From Elusimicrobiota bacterium (GTDB lineage: Bacteria > Elusimicrobiota > Elusimicrobia > Elusimicrobiales > Elusimicrobiaceae), in assembly GCA_031271365.1 (NCBI GenBank), contig JAISVV010000176.1:1-5725 (forward strand): a stretch of 5,725 nt of DNA. The letters are read 5' to 3'. Below, in pieces: positions 1-5,725 of this stretch. The stretch's first letter is position 1; every line of letters begins with the position of its first letter. A program made the translations under genes and the position numbers. The notes under the pieces are model-generated. The model was not told where the DNA came from, ran no database searches, and saw only the letters and a program-made list of their open reading frames with translations.

Positions 1-1072
1 AGCCTTGTTTTTTGCGTAAGGCGGCTATTTTTTTATCGTCGTCCTGCAAAAACTTTGCGTAGTTGCGGTATTTGCGCGCCTTCCACGCTTTTTTATGATA
101 GCCGTAGCCGATTATTAAAGGCGCGGCCAGGGTAACTTCGCTGTAAACCATTTGCTCTAAAGCGGTGGAAACCTTGCCCCAGCTTGACGCCTCTTTTAAC
201 GTGGAGCTGGAAAGCGCGCCGTCGCGCACGTCGGCCACGGTTATTTGCACGGCGTATTTGTGCATGGGGCTGTCTTTGCCCAAAATTTCCGCGGCTACGA
301 CGGTGTCCTGCACGTAGTTTTTGGGCACGCCGCCGGAGAACATCATCAATCCGCTTTCCTTGGAATTTATTTTAATTTTGGTAAGTTCCAAAAAGTCTTT
401 GGCGGCGTCTAAAGTAACGGGGTTTGCGGGGTTTTCCGACTGATGGGCCACAAAGCCGAAGCCGGCCGAGCAATCTGCAAAAGCGGGCACAAATATCGGC
501 ACGCCGTGCTTGTAGGCGGAGTAGACAATGCTGTCTTTGCCTTTATTTTTCTTCTCAAGCCATTTGCCCATTTCCCAGATAAACTCGCGGGAGGAATACG
601 GCCTGCGCTCCAGCCCGTCGGCGATGATTTTAATGGTTTCGTCGCAAACTTTAAGTTCGTCTTCGTTGATGTAGGTGTCGTAGATGCGGTCAATATGCAA
701 ATCGCGCAAAAGGTTATCATCGGCAAAATGCTGGTCGCCTTTATAATGTTTATAGCCAAGGGCTTCAAAGAAATCCTGGTCCACAATATTTGCGCCGGTG
801 GAGACGATTACGTCAACCATTTTGTTTTCAATCATATCCACAACCAGCTTTTTAAGACCGGCAGAAATCAGCGAGCCCGCCAAACACAAAAATACGCAGC
901 AGCTTTTATCTTTTAACATGGCGTTATAGATATTGGCGGCGCGGTTTAAATCGCGGGAGGTGTAGGCCATATGCTGCATATCCTCCACCAGTTTGGTTAC
1001 GTCGTGTTTCTTGATGTCTATGTGTTTGATGGTCGCTTTTAAAAAGTCTTTCTGCGAGGGTCTTTTTTCCAT
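1..1072 (-). CDS. Deoxyhypusine synthase family protein (likely polyamine-modifying enzyme), 3' end outside window
   Basis: The frame is open from ATG 1072 to the left edge, giving 357 residues without a stop. The family is usually 340-370 residues, so only the last few are likely missing. The family uses NAD to cleave an aminopropyl/aminobutyl group from a polyamine and moves it through an imine on an active-site lysine. That lysine is visible as K300 in the motif SSWGK, with E294 and W298 at the family spacing. Other family blocks are STGANIVDQD (91-100), PIFVPAFAD (192-200) and FSGGVPKNYVQD (245-256). Against the human enzyme (aligned by eye from memory) several amine-contacting residues differ: H288 is N252, N292 is D256, D243 is F205 and D316 is L287. 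Bacteria have no eIF5A, so the true substrate is inferred to be a free amine such as putrescine, as in homospermidine synthase. The start is supported by AAGGAG at 1088-1083, ten bases upstream. The protein should be cytosolic. The family call is firm; the substrate is not. Confidence 0.9.
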   Translation of the reverse strand, partial: MEKRPSQKDFLKATIKHIDIKKHDVTKLVEDMQHMAYTSRDLNRAANIYNAMLKDKSCCVFLCLAGSLISAGLKKLVVDMIENKMVDVIVSTGANIVDQDFFEALGYKHYKGDQHFADDNLLRDLHIDRIYDTYINEDELKVCDETIKIIADGLERRPYSSREFIWEMGKWLEKKNKGKDSIVYSAYKHGVPIFVPAFADCSAGFGFVAHQSENPANPVTLDAAKDFLELTKIKINSKESGLMMFSGGVPKNYVQDTVVAAEILGKDSPMHKYAVQITVADVRDGALSSSTLKEASSWGKVSTALEQMVYSEVTLAAPLIIGYGYHKKAWKARKYRNYAKFLQDDDKKIAALRKKQG

Positions 1073-1148
1073 TTCCTTAATTCTCCTTTTATTGCTATAA
1101 TTGCTGTATATAATTATAGTAAAAAAACAAAAACAAAGTAATGTTTTT
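1073..1148. promoter_or_regulatory. Divergent promoter region with a shared palindromic -10 element
   Basis: This AT-rich spacer separates the minus-strand deoxyhypusine-synthase-like gene from plus-strand glyA. The perfect palindrome TATAATTATA at 1109-1118 gives a consensus -10 box TATAAT on both strands (plus 1109-1114, minus 1118-1113). A further plus-strand TATAAT lies at 1096-1101. No good -35 box is visible at the usual distance on either strand. If the palindrome is used, leader RNAs of roughly 35-45 bases result for both genes. The motif is seen directly; promoter activity is inferred. Confidence 0.5.
1083..1088 (-). promoter_or_regulatory. Ribosome binding site of the deoxyhypusine-synthase-like gene
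   Basis: The minus strand reads AAGGAG here, ten bases before ATG 1072. It supports that ATG as the start. A second purine run (AAGGAA, 1078-1073) directly abuts the start codon and is too close to serve as the main site. Confidence 0.6.
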
Positions 1149-1154
1149 AAGGAG
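1149..1154 (+). promoter_or_regulatory. glyA ribosome binding site (decides the start codon)
   Basis: AAGGAG stands seven bases before ATG 1162. An in-frame ATG at 1141 would add seven residues (MFLRRFP) but would place this Shine-Dalgarno sequence inside the coding region, and it has no ribosome site of its own. The start at 1162 is therefore preferred, and it also matches the usual N-terminus of the family. Confidence 0.85.
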
Positions 1155-1161
1155 ATTTCCA

Positions 1162-2409
1162 ATGTACGAACACATTAAGCAAAACGACCCGGCGATTTAC
1201 GACGCCATTATGCTGGAAAAGAACCGCCAGCAAAACCGCATAGAACTTATCGCGTCGGAAAATTTTACCTCGCAGGCAATTATGGAAGCGCAAGGCTCCG
1301 TTTTAACCAATAAATACGCCGAGGGCTACCCGGGCCGCAGATACTACGGCGGGTGCGAATACGTGGACGTTGTGGAAAGCATAGCCATAGACCGCGCTAA
1401 ACAGCTCTTCGGCGCGGAAGGCGCAAACGTGCAGCCGCACAGCGGCGCGCAGGCCAATGTGGCGGCCTATTTGGCTTTAATCAACCCCGGCGACAGCGTG
1501 CTGGGTTTAAACCTCTCCCACGGCGGGCACTTAACGCACGGGCACCCGATGAACTTCTCCGGCAAATACTTTAAAATATCGGAAATTAACGTCAGGCGCG
1601 ACACCGAAGAAATAGATTACGACGAAGCCGCCAAAACCGCCAAAGAAACCATGCCCAAACTTATTATGGCGGGCGCGTCAAACTACTCCCGCATTTTTGA
1701 CTGGAAAAAGCTGCGCGAAATTGCAGACAGCGTGGGCGCGTTTTTAGTGTGCGACGTTGCCCACTACGCAGGCCTTATCGCCGCCGGCGAGTATCCTTCC
1801 CCCGTGCCTTATGCCGACGTGGTTACAACCACCACACACAAAACCCTGCGCGGCCCGCGCGGCGGCTTAATTTTGTGCAAGGAGAAATATTTAAAGCAGA
1901 TAAATTCTTCCGTCTTCCCCGGTATGCAGGGCGGGCCTTTGATGCACGTTATCGCGGCAAAAGCCATCTGCTTCGGCGAGGCTTTAAAGCCGGAGTTTAA
2001 AACCTATCAAAAACAAGTTAAAGCCAACGCCGCGCGCATGGTGGAAGAGCTTAAAAAAGCCGGCTACCGCATTGTGTCCGGCGGCACCGACGCGCACGTT
2101 TTAAGCGTGGATTTAACCTCTAAAGGCATAACCGGCAAACAGGCAGAGATCGCCTTAGATAAAGCCGGCATTACCTGCAATAAAAACACCATACCCTACG
2201 ACACGCAAAAACCCATGATTACCAGCGGCATAAGGCTTGGCACCCCGGCCGTAACCACCCGCGGCATGAAAGAAGACGATATGGCCGCCGTGGCGGGCTT
2301 TATCAACGAGGCTTTGCTCACGCATGATAACGACGAAAAACTTGCAGCAATCAGCGCGCGCGTGGAGGAGTTTTTGAAAAAATTCCCCCTCTACCCGGGC
2401 ATGGAATAA
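1162..2409 (+). CDS. glyA: Serine hydroxymethyltransferase
   Basis: This PLP enzyme interconverts serine plus tetrahydrofolate with glycine plus 5,10-methylene-tetrahydrofolate. It is the main source of one-carbon units for purines, thymidylate and methionine, and acts in the cytosol. From ATG 1162 it is 415 residues, the normal bacterial length. Hallmarks are in order: IASENF (30-35), [14 protein letters not shown] (51-64), [10 protein letters not shown] (91-100), SHGGHLTHG (119-127), CDVAHYAGL (197-205, with D198 placed to bind the PLP ring nitrogen), [15 protein letters not shown] (221-235, with K227 as the Schiff-base lysine) and SGIRLGTPA (355-363, with R358 as the substrate carboxylate arginine). 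All key residues are intact. Its TAA overlaps the ATG of mtnP by one base, so the two are almost certainly one transcript with coupled translation. Nothing odd was seen in it. Confidence 0.98.
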   Translation: MYEHIKQNDPAIYDAIMLEKNRQQNRIELIASENFTSQAIMEAQGSVLTNKYAEGYPGRRYYGGCEYVDVVESIAIDRAKQLFGAEGANVQPHSGAQANVAAYLALINPGDSVLGLNLSHGGHLTHGHPMNFSGKYFKISEINVRRDTEEIDYDEAAKTAKETMPKLIMAGASNYSRIFDWKKLREIADSVGAFLVCDVAHYAGLIAAGEYPSPVPYADVVTTTTHKTLRGPRGGLILCKEKYLKQINSSVFPGMQGGPLMHVIAAKAICFGEALKPEFKTYQKQVKANAARMVEELKKAGYRIVSGGTDAHVLSVDLTSKGITGKQAEIALDKAGITCNKNTIPYDTQKPMITSGIRLGTPAVTTRGMKEDDMAAVAGFINEALLTHDNDEKLAAISARVEEFLKKFPLYPGME

Positions 2410-3251
2410 TGATAGATATAGCCATTATCGGCGGCAGCGGGCTTTATAAAATCGACGGCATGAAAGACGTTAAAGAAATTGCCGTCAACACGCCCTTCGG
2501 CGCGCCTTCGGATAAAATTATTACGGGTACTTTGTCCGGCGTAAAAATAGGTTTTTTGGCGCGCCACAACCGCGCGCATTTATTTACGCCCACGGAGGTG
2601 CCGTACCGCGCCAATGTTTACGCCTTAAAAAAGCTGGGCGCGCGGATAGTTTTATCCTTTAGCGCCTGCGGCTCGCTGCGGGAAAATATGCCGCCCAAAA
2701 GTTTTTGCTTCCCAGACCAGATTGTGGATAAAACCACGCTGCGGCCAAACACGTTTTTCGGCAACGGCGTGGTGGATCATTTCCCCTTCGGCCATCCGAT
2801 AAGCATCAGCGTGCAAAAAGCGTTTGCGCAGGAGGCTAAAAAACTTAAACTAAAGCATAAGCTCACGGGCACGGTTGTAGCTATGGAGGGCCCGTTATTT
2901 TCCACCAAGGCCGAAAGCCTGTGGCACCGCAAAATGGGCTGGGATTTAATAGGCATGACAAGCTGCCCCGAAAGCAAACTGATACGCGAGGCCGGCATGG
3001 CCTTCGGCTTTTGCGCGATGATAACAGATTATGATTCCTGGCGCGACAATACCGAAGACGTAAGCCACGATATGGTAAAAGAGGTTATGAAATACAACGA
3101 GGTCGCCGCAAAAAAACTGCTGGCCGCCGCGCTGCCCAAAATAGCCGCGCTAAAAAACGCCGGCGAGCGCAAAGCGTCTATATATAAAGACATGCTTGCA
3201 AAAAACCAAAATAAAACGCAGGTAAAAAAACTAAAAGTAATATTTGATTAA
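2409..3251 (+). CDS. mtnP: S-methyl-5'-thioadenosine phosphorylase
   Basis: This enzyme phosphorolyses methylthioadenosine, the by-product of aminopropyl-transfer polyamine synthesis, to adenine and methylthioribose-1-phosphate for adenine and methionine salvage. At 280 residues it has the family's usual length. Visible blocks are the N-terminal IIGGSGL (6-12), the phosphate-site region ARHNRAH (51-57), ACGSLRE (86-92), TTLRPNTF (109-116), MEGPLFSTKAES (159-170), IGMTSCPE (181-188) and ITDYDSW (205-211). The two aspartates D207 and D209 match those that select 6-aminopurines. This favours methylthioadenosine phosphorylase over purine nucleoside or methylthioinosine phosphorylase. The asparagine in RHN replaces the more common glycine, a small variation. 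The C-terminus is lysine-rich. No clear ribosome site precedes the start, which fits coupling to glyA through the TAATG overlap. An intrinsic terminator follows 20 bases after the stop. Confidence 0.95.
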   Translation: MIDIAIIGGSGLYKIDGMKDVKEIAVNTPFGAPSDKIITGTLSGVKIGFLARHNRAHLFTPTEVPYRANVYALKKLGARIVLSFSACGSLRENMPPKSFCFPDQIVDKTTLRPNTFFGNGVVDHFPFGHPISISVQKAFAQEAKKLKLKHKLTGTVVAMEGPLFSTKAESLWHRKMGWDLIGMTSCPESKLIREAGMAFGFCAMITDYDSWRDNTEDVSHDMVKEVMKYNEVAAKKLLAAALPKIAALKNAGERKASIYKDMLAKNQNKTQVKKLKVIFD

Positions 3252-3271
3252 CCTAAAAAAGAAATAAAAAC

Positions 3272-3304
3272 AAAAACCCCGCCCACCTAAACGGCGGGGT
3301 TTTT
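3272..3304 (+). terminator. Intrinsic terminator of the glyA-mtnP operon
   Basis: A perfect 12-bp stem (arms 3272-3283 and 3293-3304, seven G-C pairs then five A-T pairs) encloses a nine-base loop. It lies 20 bases after the mtnP stop. The right arm ends in five T, and the left arm starts with five A, so it can also stop transcription coming from the comEC side. Confidence 0.92.
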
Positions 3305-3326
3305 AGCTACATCGCCACGCAACCCC

Positions 3327-3444
3327 CTTGGCGCAATTTTTATACCAACTGAATTTAGAGCCAAGCGGTATTTTGAAATTTGTATATACAAACTTTAAAA
3401 CACTGCATTAGCAATATTTTACTTGGTGTAAAAATTGCGCCAAG
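3327..3444. repeat. 118-bp imperfect palindrome with 22-bp terminal inverted repeats (MITE-like or hairpin RNA)
   Basis: The outer arms 3327-3348 and 3423-3444 are inverted copies over 22 bases with a single difference (T3343 against G3428, which can wobble-pair in RNA). A second inverted repeat, 3371-3400, has a perfect 14-base core TTTGTATATACAAA and extends to 30 bases with one mismatch and one wobble. Both share exactly the same centre, between 3385 and 3386. Some of the DNA between them also pairs, for example 3365-3369 with 3402-3406. The whole unit is therefore one long foldback. It is too short for a gene and shows no clear target-site duplication. It may be a miniature inverted-repeat element, a remnant of one, or a structured terminator or RNA between convergent genes. 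Confidence 0.7.
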
Positions 3445-3469
3445 TGCTTTCTGAAAAATTTTTGCTTAA

Positions 3470-3622
3470 GCATAGGCGTTAAATACTATATGGGAATTTG
3501 AGCCGGTTACCTGTAGGCCTTAAGACGCTTCCCCGCTACTGCGTTGCGTGATACACCATAAAACGCGGCAGGGCTTAAGTTTAGCCGCGCATTATTTGTA
3601 ATACTTTTAGCCTGTAAGCGCC
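3470..3622 (+). promoter_or_regulatory. Possible diverged or decayed cobalamin riboswitch without a target gene
   Basis: The plus strand carries several blocks of the cobalamin riboswitch aptamer in the right order: GGGAA (3492-3496), CCGGT (3503-3507), GACGC (3524-3528) and CCCGCTACTG (3532-3541, matching the conserved CCCGCNACTG core). About 68 bases later comes AGCCTGTAAGCGCC (3609-3622), a poor match to the B12 box (AGYCMGGAGACCKGCC). The first part is convincing by eye. The 3' half (the CCACTG, GGGAAG and B12-box parts) is weak. No plus-strand gene follows, since comEC is convergent, so it would be an orphan or a relic. A chance match or another structured RNA remains possible. Confidence 0.35.
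3560..3589 (-). terminator. Possible weak terminator downstream of comEC
   Basis: On the minus strand a perfect 6-bp G-C stem (arms 3589-3584 and 3569-3564, CGCGGC with GCCGCG) with a 14-base loop is followed by only four T (3563-3560). It lies about 35 bases after the comEC stop, where a terminator is expected. The short T run makes efficiency doubtful. The same bases could pair differently in plus-strand RNA (GCGTT 3541-3545 with AACGC 3562-3566). Confidence 0.4.
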
Positions 3623-3623
3623 G

Positions 3624-5420
3624 TTAAATACGTTCTATTTCTTTTAAGTTTGCGCCGGCGCGCCAGGGGCCCAGTTCGTACATAAACTTGCCGCTTTGCG
3701 CTTTTACGCCGCAGGCTTCTTCGCCGGGCCAGAGGAAGGCGGCTTTGGCGCCGGTTTCCAAAATTACCGCTTGCGTTTCGGCGGGGATATCAGAGTAGGG
3801 GAAGTAAATATTTTTAATTTTTATATCTTTCAGGCCGCGCAGGCCGTAAACGGCGCTTTTGTTTAGCGCGTTTAAAAACAGGCAGTCTATTTTTTTGCCG
3901 CCCAAAGCCAGCACGGCGTTGCTTAAAACTTCCGGCTCCACGCCCGCGCCGATAACTTTTATTTGGCCGCGCTGTTTTACGATAAGGCTTTTGTTGAAGC
4001 GGCCTTGCAGCGCGTATTCGCCGCGGCGGCCGGTAAAGAGGCCCACAAATAAAATGCCGCAAATAACAAAGCACCAAAACAGCGTGTATAAGATTTTGCG
4101 GCGCGCTATCGGGCGGTTTAAAAACGCAAAAAACGCGCAGTAGTAGGCCAGGACAGACGTTGCTTTCCACGCCGAGGCCGTTAAGTTAGATATTTGCAAA
4201 CTTGCAAAGGCCTCCACCAGCCATTTAAACGCAAACAGCAGCCGCGCCAAAATAAAAACCGCGCCGTTAAACAAAAAATCCACGTGCAAAAAAGACAAAA
4301 GCCACACAAAAAACCCGCCGCCTAAAATAACGCCGCTTAAGGGCACCAGCGCGATGTTGGAAAACGGCGCGGTAAGCGAAACTTTGTAAAACACATTTGT
4401 AAACACCGGCAGCAGCGCAAGCTGCGCTGCCAGCGAAACCAAAAACAACTCGATAATAACGCGCGGCAAACGCGGCATTTTATGGCTAAGCTTAAAGTTG
4501 CAGGCCAGCAGTATTATCGCCAGCGTGGCCAAAAAAGACATCTGGAACCCCGCGTCAAAAATACTTTGCGGGTTAACCAGTAAAATAAACAAAGCGGCCA
4601 TTATAAAGCCTTGCAAAATACCGCTTTTGCGGCCCAGCAAAAAGCCTAAAGTGGCGCATAAAGTCATTATATAAGCGCGCAGCAAAGGCGCGTCCGCGCC
4701 GGCGATAAGCGTATAAAAAAGCGCCAATATCAACGCAAACGCTGCCGATGTTTTGCGCCCCGCGCCCAAAAGCGCGCATAAAAAATAAACTATCAGCGTA
4801 ACAAAGCCCACGTTTGCGCCGGAGGCTACTAATAAATGCATTGCGCCGCTGTCTTGAAAAGCGGTATAAAGCCGCCTGTCAATATCGCCCTTTTCACCTA
4901 TGGTAACGCCGCCTAAAATAGGCAGCAGCGCGGCGTCAAAATTATCTTCAAAAGTTTTTAAAATATGCGCGCGCGTTTTAGACATTGCAACCCAAAAGCG
5001 CGAGTTTACGGCTGCGGCCCGCGCGCCGCCTTGCACGGCGTTTAAGCGGCTAAAAACGCGCTTGCGCGCCAAATATTTCTGCCAGCTAAAAGAGCCCAAA
5101 TTATCCGCCGATTCCACGGGCTCTATACTGCCATGCAACAAATAATCGCGGCCTTTTAAAACCTCGCCGCAATTTAAACAATAAACATAAGTTTTAAAAT
5201 TATACGCCGCGCCGTCAATTTTGTTAACGCGCGCGATAAAAGAAGTGCGGTCTTTTTTAACTTCGGGGTAAGTAAGCGGGCTTAATTCTATGGCGGCATT
5301 TGGCGGCGCGGCAATAAAATCGCCTTCTTCCGCCGCGGGCGGTTTTAAAAATAAAGCCAGGCACAGCGCGTAAAAAACAAGCAGTAAAAAGAGAGGCCGT
5401 CGGTAAAAACTGGCGTGCAT
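3624..5420 (-). CDS. comEC: ComEC/Rec2 family competence protein (DNA uptake channel)
   Basis: ComEC is the inner-membrane channel that carries single-stranded DNA into the cell during natural transformation. At 598 residues it is shorter than many relatives (650-800). Segments in order: membrane helix (about 8-26); soluble OB-like N-terminal domain (about 35-140) with KGRDYLLHGSIEP and the family motif GSFSWQKYLARKRV (109-122); competence membrane domain (about 165-465) with MHLLVASGANVGFV (194-207, matching the usual HLLaiSGlHV), GADAPLLRAYIM (241-252), NPQSIFDAGFQMSFLAT (283-299) and PFSNIALVPLSG (352-363). The C-terminal part (about 470-598) sits where the metallo-beta-lactamase-like domain belongs, but it is short and lacks HxHxDH; IDCLFLNALNKSAVYGLRGL (511-530) occupies that place. 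The ATG overlaps the recR stop as TAATG with no clear ribosome site, so translation is probably coupled. Family call firm; whether it is transformation-active is inference. Confidence 0.92.
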   Translation of the reverse strand: MHASFYRRPLFLLLVFYALCLALFLKPPAAEEGDFIAAPPNAAIELSPLTYPEVKKDRTSFIARVNKIDGAAYNFKTYVYCLNCGEVLKGRDYLLHGSIEPVESADNLGSFSWQKYLARKRVFSRLNAVQGGARAAAVNSRFWVAMSKTRAHILKTFEDNFDAALLPILGGVTIGEKGDIDRRLYTAFQDSGAMHLLVASGANVGFVTLIVYFLCALLGAGRKTSAAFALILALFYTLIAGADAPLLRAYIMTLCATLGFLLGRKSGILQGFIMAALFILLVNPQSIFDAGFQMSFLATLAIILLACNFKLSHKMPRLPRVIIELFLVSLAAQLALLPVFTNVFYKVSLTAPFSNIALVPLSGVILGGGFFVWLLSFLHVDFLFNGAVFILARLLFAFKWLVEAFASLQISNLTASAWKATSVLAYYCAFFAFLNRPIARRKILYTLFWCFVICGILFVGLFTGRRGEYALQGRFNKSLIVKQRGQIKVIGAGVEPEVLSNAVLALGGKKIDCLFLNALNKSAVYGLRGLKDIKIKNIYFPYSDIPAETQAVILETGAKAAFLWPGEEACGVKAQSGKFMYELGPWRAGANLKEIERI

Positions 5421-5725
5421 TAAATTTTGGTGCGCCCTTTAAGCGCGTGTTTTAGGGTAAGCTCGTCGATATAATCAATGTGGCCGCCAAGCGGCATACC
5501 GTAGCCTATGCGGCTTACTTTGCCCACAAGGCCGCGCAGCACGTCGGCGATGTATAAAGAGGTGGTTTCGCCCTCGGTGTCGGGGTTGGTGGCTATGATA
5601 ACTTCCTTAATCTCCTGCGGGGCGTTTTGCACGCGCTCGATAAGCTCTTTGATGCGCACGGAATCCGCTGTGCGGCCCTCCACCGGCGAAATAGAGCCGT
5701 GCAGCACATGGTAAAGCCCGTTGTA
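5420..5725 (-). CDS. recR: Recombination mediator RecR, C-terminal half (5' end outside window)
   Basis: RecR binds DNA with RecO/RecF and helps load RecA on single-stranded gaps during repair and recombination. The frame is open to the right edge and shows 101 residues ending at TAA 5422-5420. The full family length is about 200, so the N-terminal helix-hairpin-helix and zinc-finger part lies outside. Visible are GLYHVLHGSISPVEGR at the start of the Toprim domain, the Toprim block IIATNPDTEGETTSLYIAD, and the RecR ending RIGYGMPLGGHIDYIDELT. The GTG at 5707 is an internal valine codon, not the start, because the family match continues upstream of it (YNGLYH). The stop shares one base with the comEC start. 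Confidence 0.95.
   Translation of the reverse strand, partial: YNGLYHVLHGSISPVEGRTADSVRIKELIERVQNAPQEIKEVIIATNPDTEGETTSLYIADVLRGLVGKVSRIGYGMPLGGHIDYIDELTLKHALKGRTKI

Larger units (their letters stand above)
3305..3623. other. Gene-free convergent intergenic region
   Basis: About 320 bases lie between the mtnP terminator and the 3' end of comEC, and I found no credible coding frame in either direction. The region holds the 118-bp palindrome, the riboswitch-like stretch, a possible minus-strand terminator, a ten-base palindrome TGCTTAAGCA (3463-3472), and a ten-base direct repeat CGTTAAATAC at 3477-3486 and 3622-3631. No tRNA or other standard RNA gene could be recognised. Confidence 0.8.

Noticed and set aside
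409..786. Minus-strand frame of 125 codons
   Set aside because: It is an out-of-frame shadow inside the deoxyhypusine-synthase-like gene, with low-complexity composition and no family match.
443..916. Open frame of 157 codons on the plus strand
   Set aside because: It lies fully antisense to the deoxyhypusine-synthase-like gene, whose frame matches a known family throughout, and it has no ribosome site.
1141..1161. Upstream in-frame ATG for glyA at 1141
   Set aside because: It would put the strong AAGGAG inside the gene and adds seven residues atypical of the family.
3327..3444. CRISPR array
   Set aside because: The repeats are inverted and concentric rather than direct and evenly spaced, and no cas gene is present.
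3490..3560. tRNA or other standard RNA gene in the structured intergenic stretch
   Set aside because: There is no T-loop GGTTCRANTCC-type motif and no cloverleaf arms on either strand; the hairpins do not fit a tRNA, SRP RNA or RNase P signature.
3479..3629. Integron attC site, because GTTAAAT fits GTTRRRY at 3478-3484 and 3623-3629
   Set aside because: No matching RYYYAAC core was found upstream, and there is no integrase or cassette gene.
3814..4170. Minus-strand frame of 118 codons and plus-strand frame 3859-4143
   Set aside because: Both overlap the comEC reading frame and have arginine/proline-rich shadow composition.
5705..5707. GTG at 5707 as the start of a small separate gene
   Set aside because: The RecR homology continues upstream to the window edge, so this is an internal valine codon.

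Overview
The window looks like a chromosomal stretch of a Gram-negative-type bacterium outside the best-studied groups. The coding DNA is fairly GC-rich with strong local swings, and the intergenic DNA is AT-rich. Elusimicrobiota is my tentative guess, from codon style, the bacterial deoxyhypusine-synthase-like protein and the compact ComEC; no marker here proves it. There are no transposase, phage or CRISPR genes.

Layout. From the left edge to 1072 (minus strand) lies an almost complete deoxyhypusine synthase family gene that runs off the window. A short AT-rich divergent promoter region (1073-1161) separates it from a plus-strand pair, glyA (serine hydroxymethyltransferase, 1162-2409) and mtnP (methylthioadenosine phosphorylase, 2409-3251). 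The stop of glyA overlaps the start of mtnP by one base (TAATG). A clear intrinsic terminator follows at 3272-3304. The next 320 bases hold no gene but much structure: a 118-bp imperfect palindrome (3327-3444), a stretch resembling a decayed or diverged cobalamin riboswitch (about 3470-3622, plus strand), and a possible weak terminator for the opposite strand (3560-3589). From 3624 to the right edge, on the minus strand, are comEC (DNA uptake channel) and the C-terminal half of recR. They are again joined by a one-base TAATG overlap, recR being upstream.

How the genes fit together. glyA feeds one-carbon units into folate, and mtnP recycles the methylthioadenosine left by aminopropyl-transfer polyamine synthesis. 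Both therefore serve the methionine/SAM economy. The divergent deoxyhypusine-synthase-like enzyme probably acts on polyamines, because bacteria lack eIF5A. recR and comEC make a plausible module of single-strand DNA import and RecA-loading recombination.

The points most worth a second look are the riboswitch-like stretch that has no downstream target gene, the 118-bp palindrome, the rebuilt amine pocket of the deoxyhypusine-synthase homologue, and the loss of the metal-binding motif in the C-terminal domain of ComEC.
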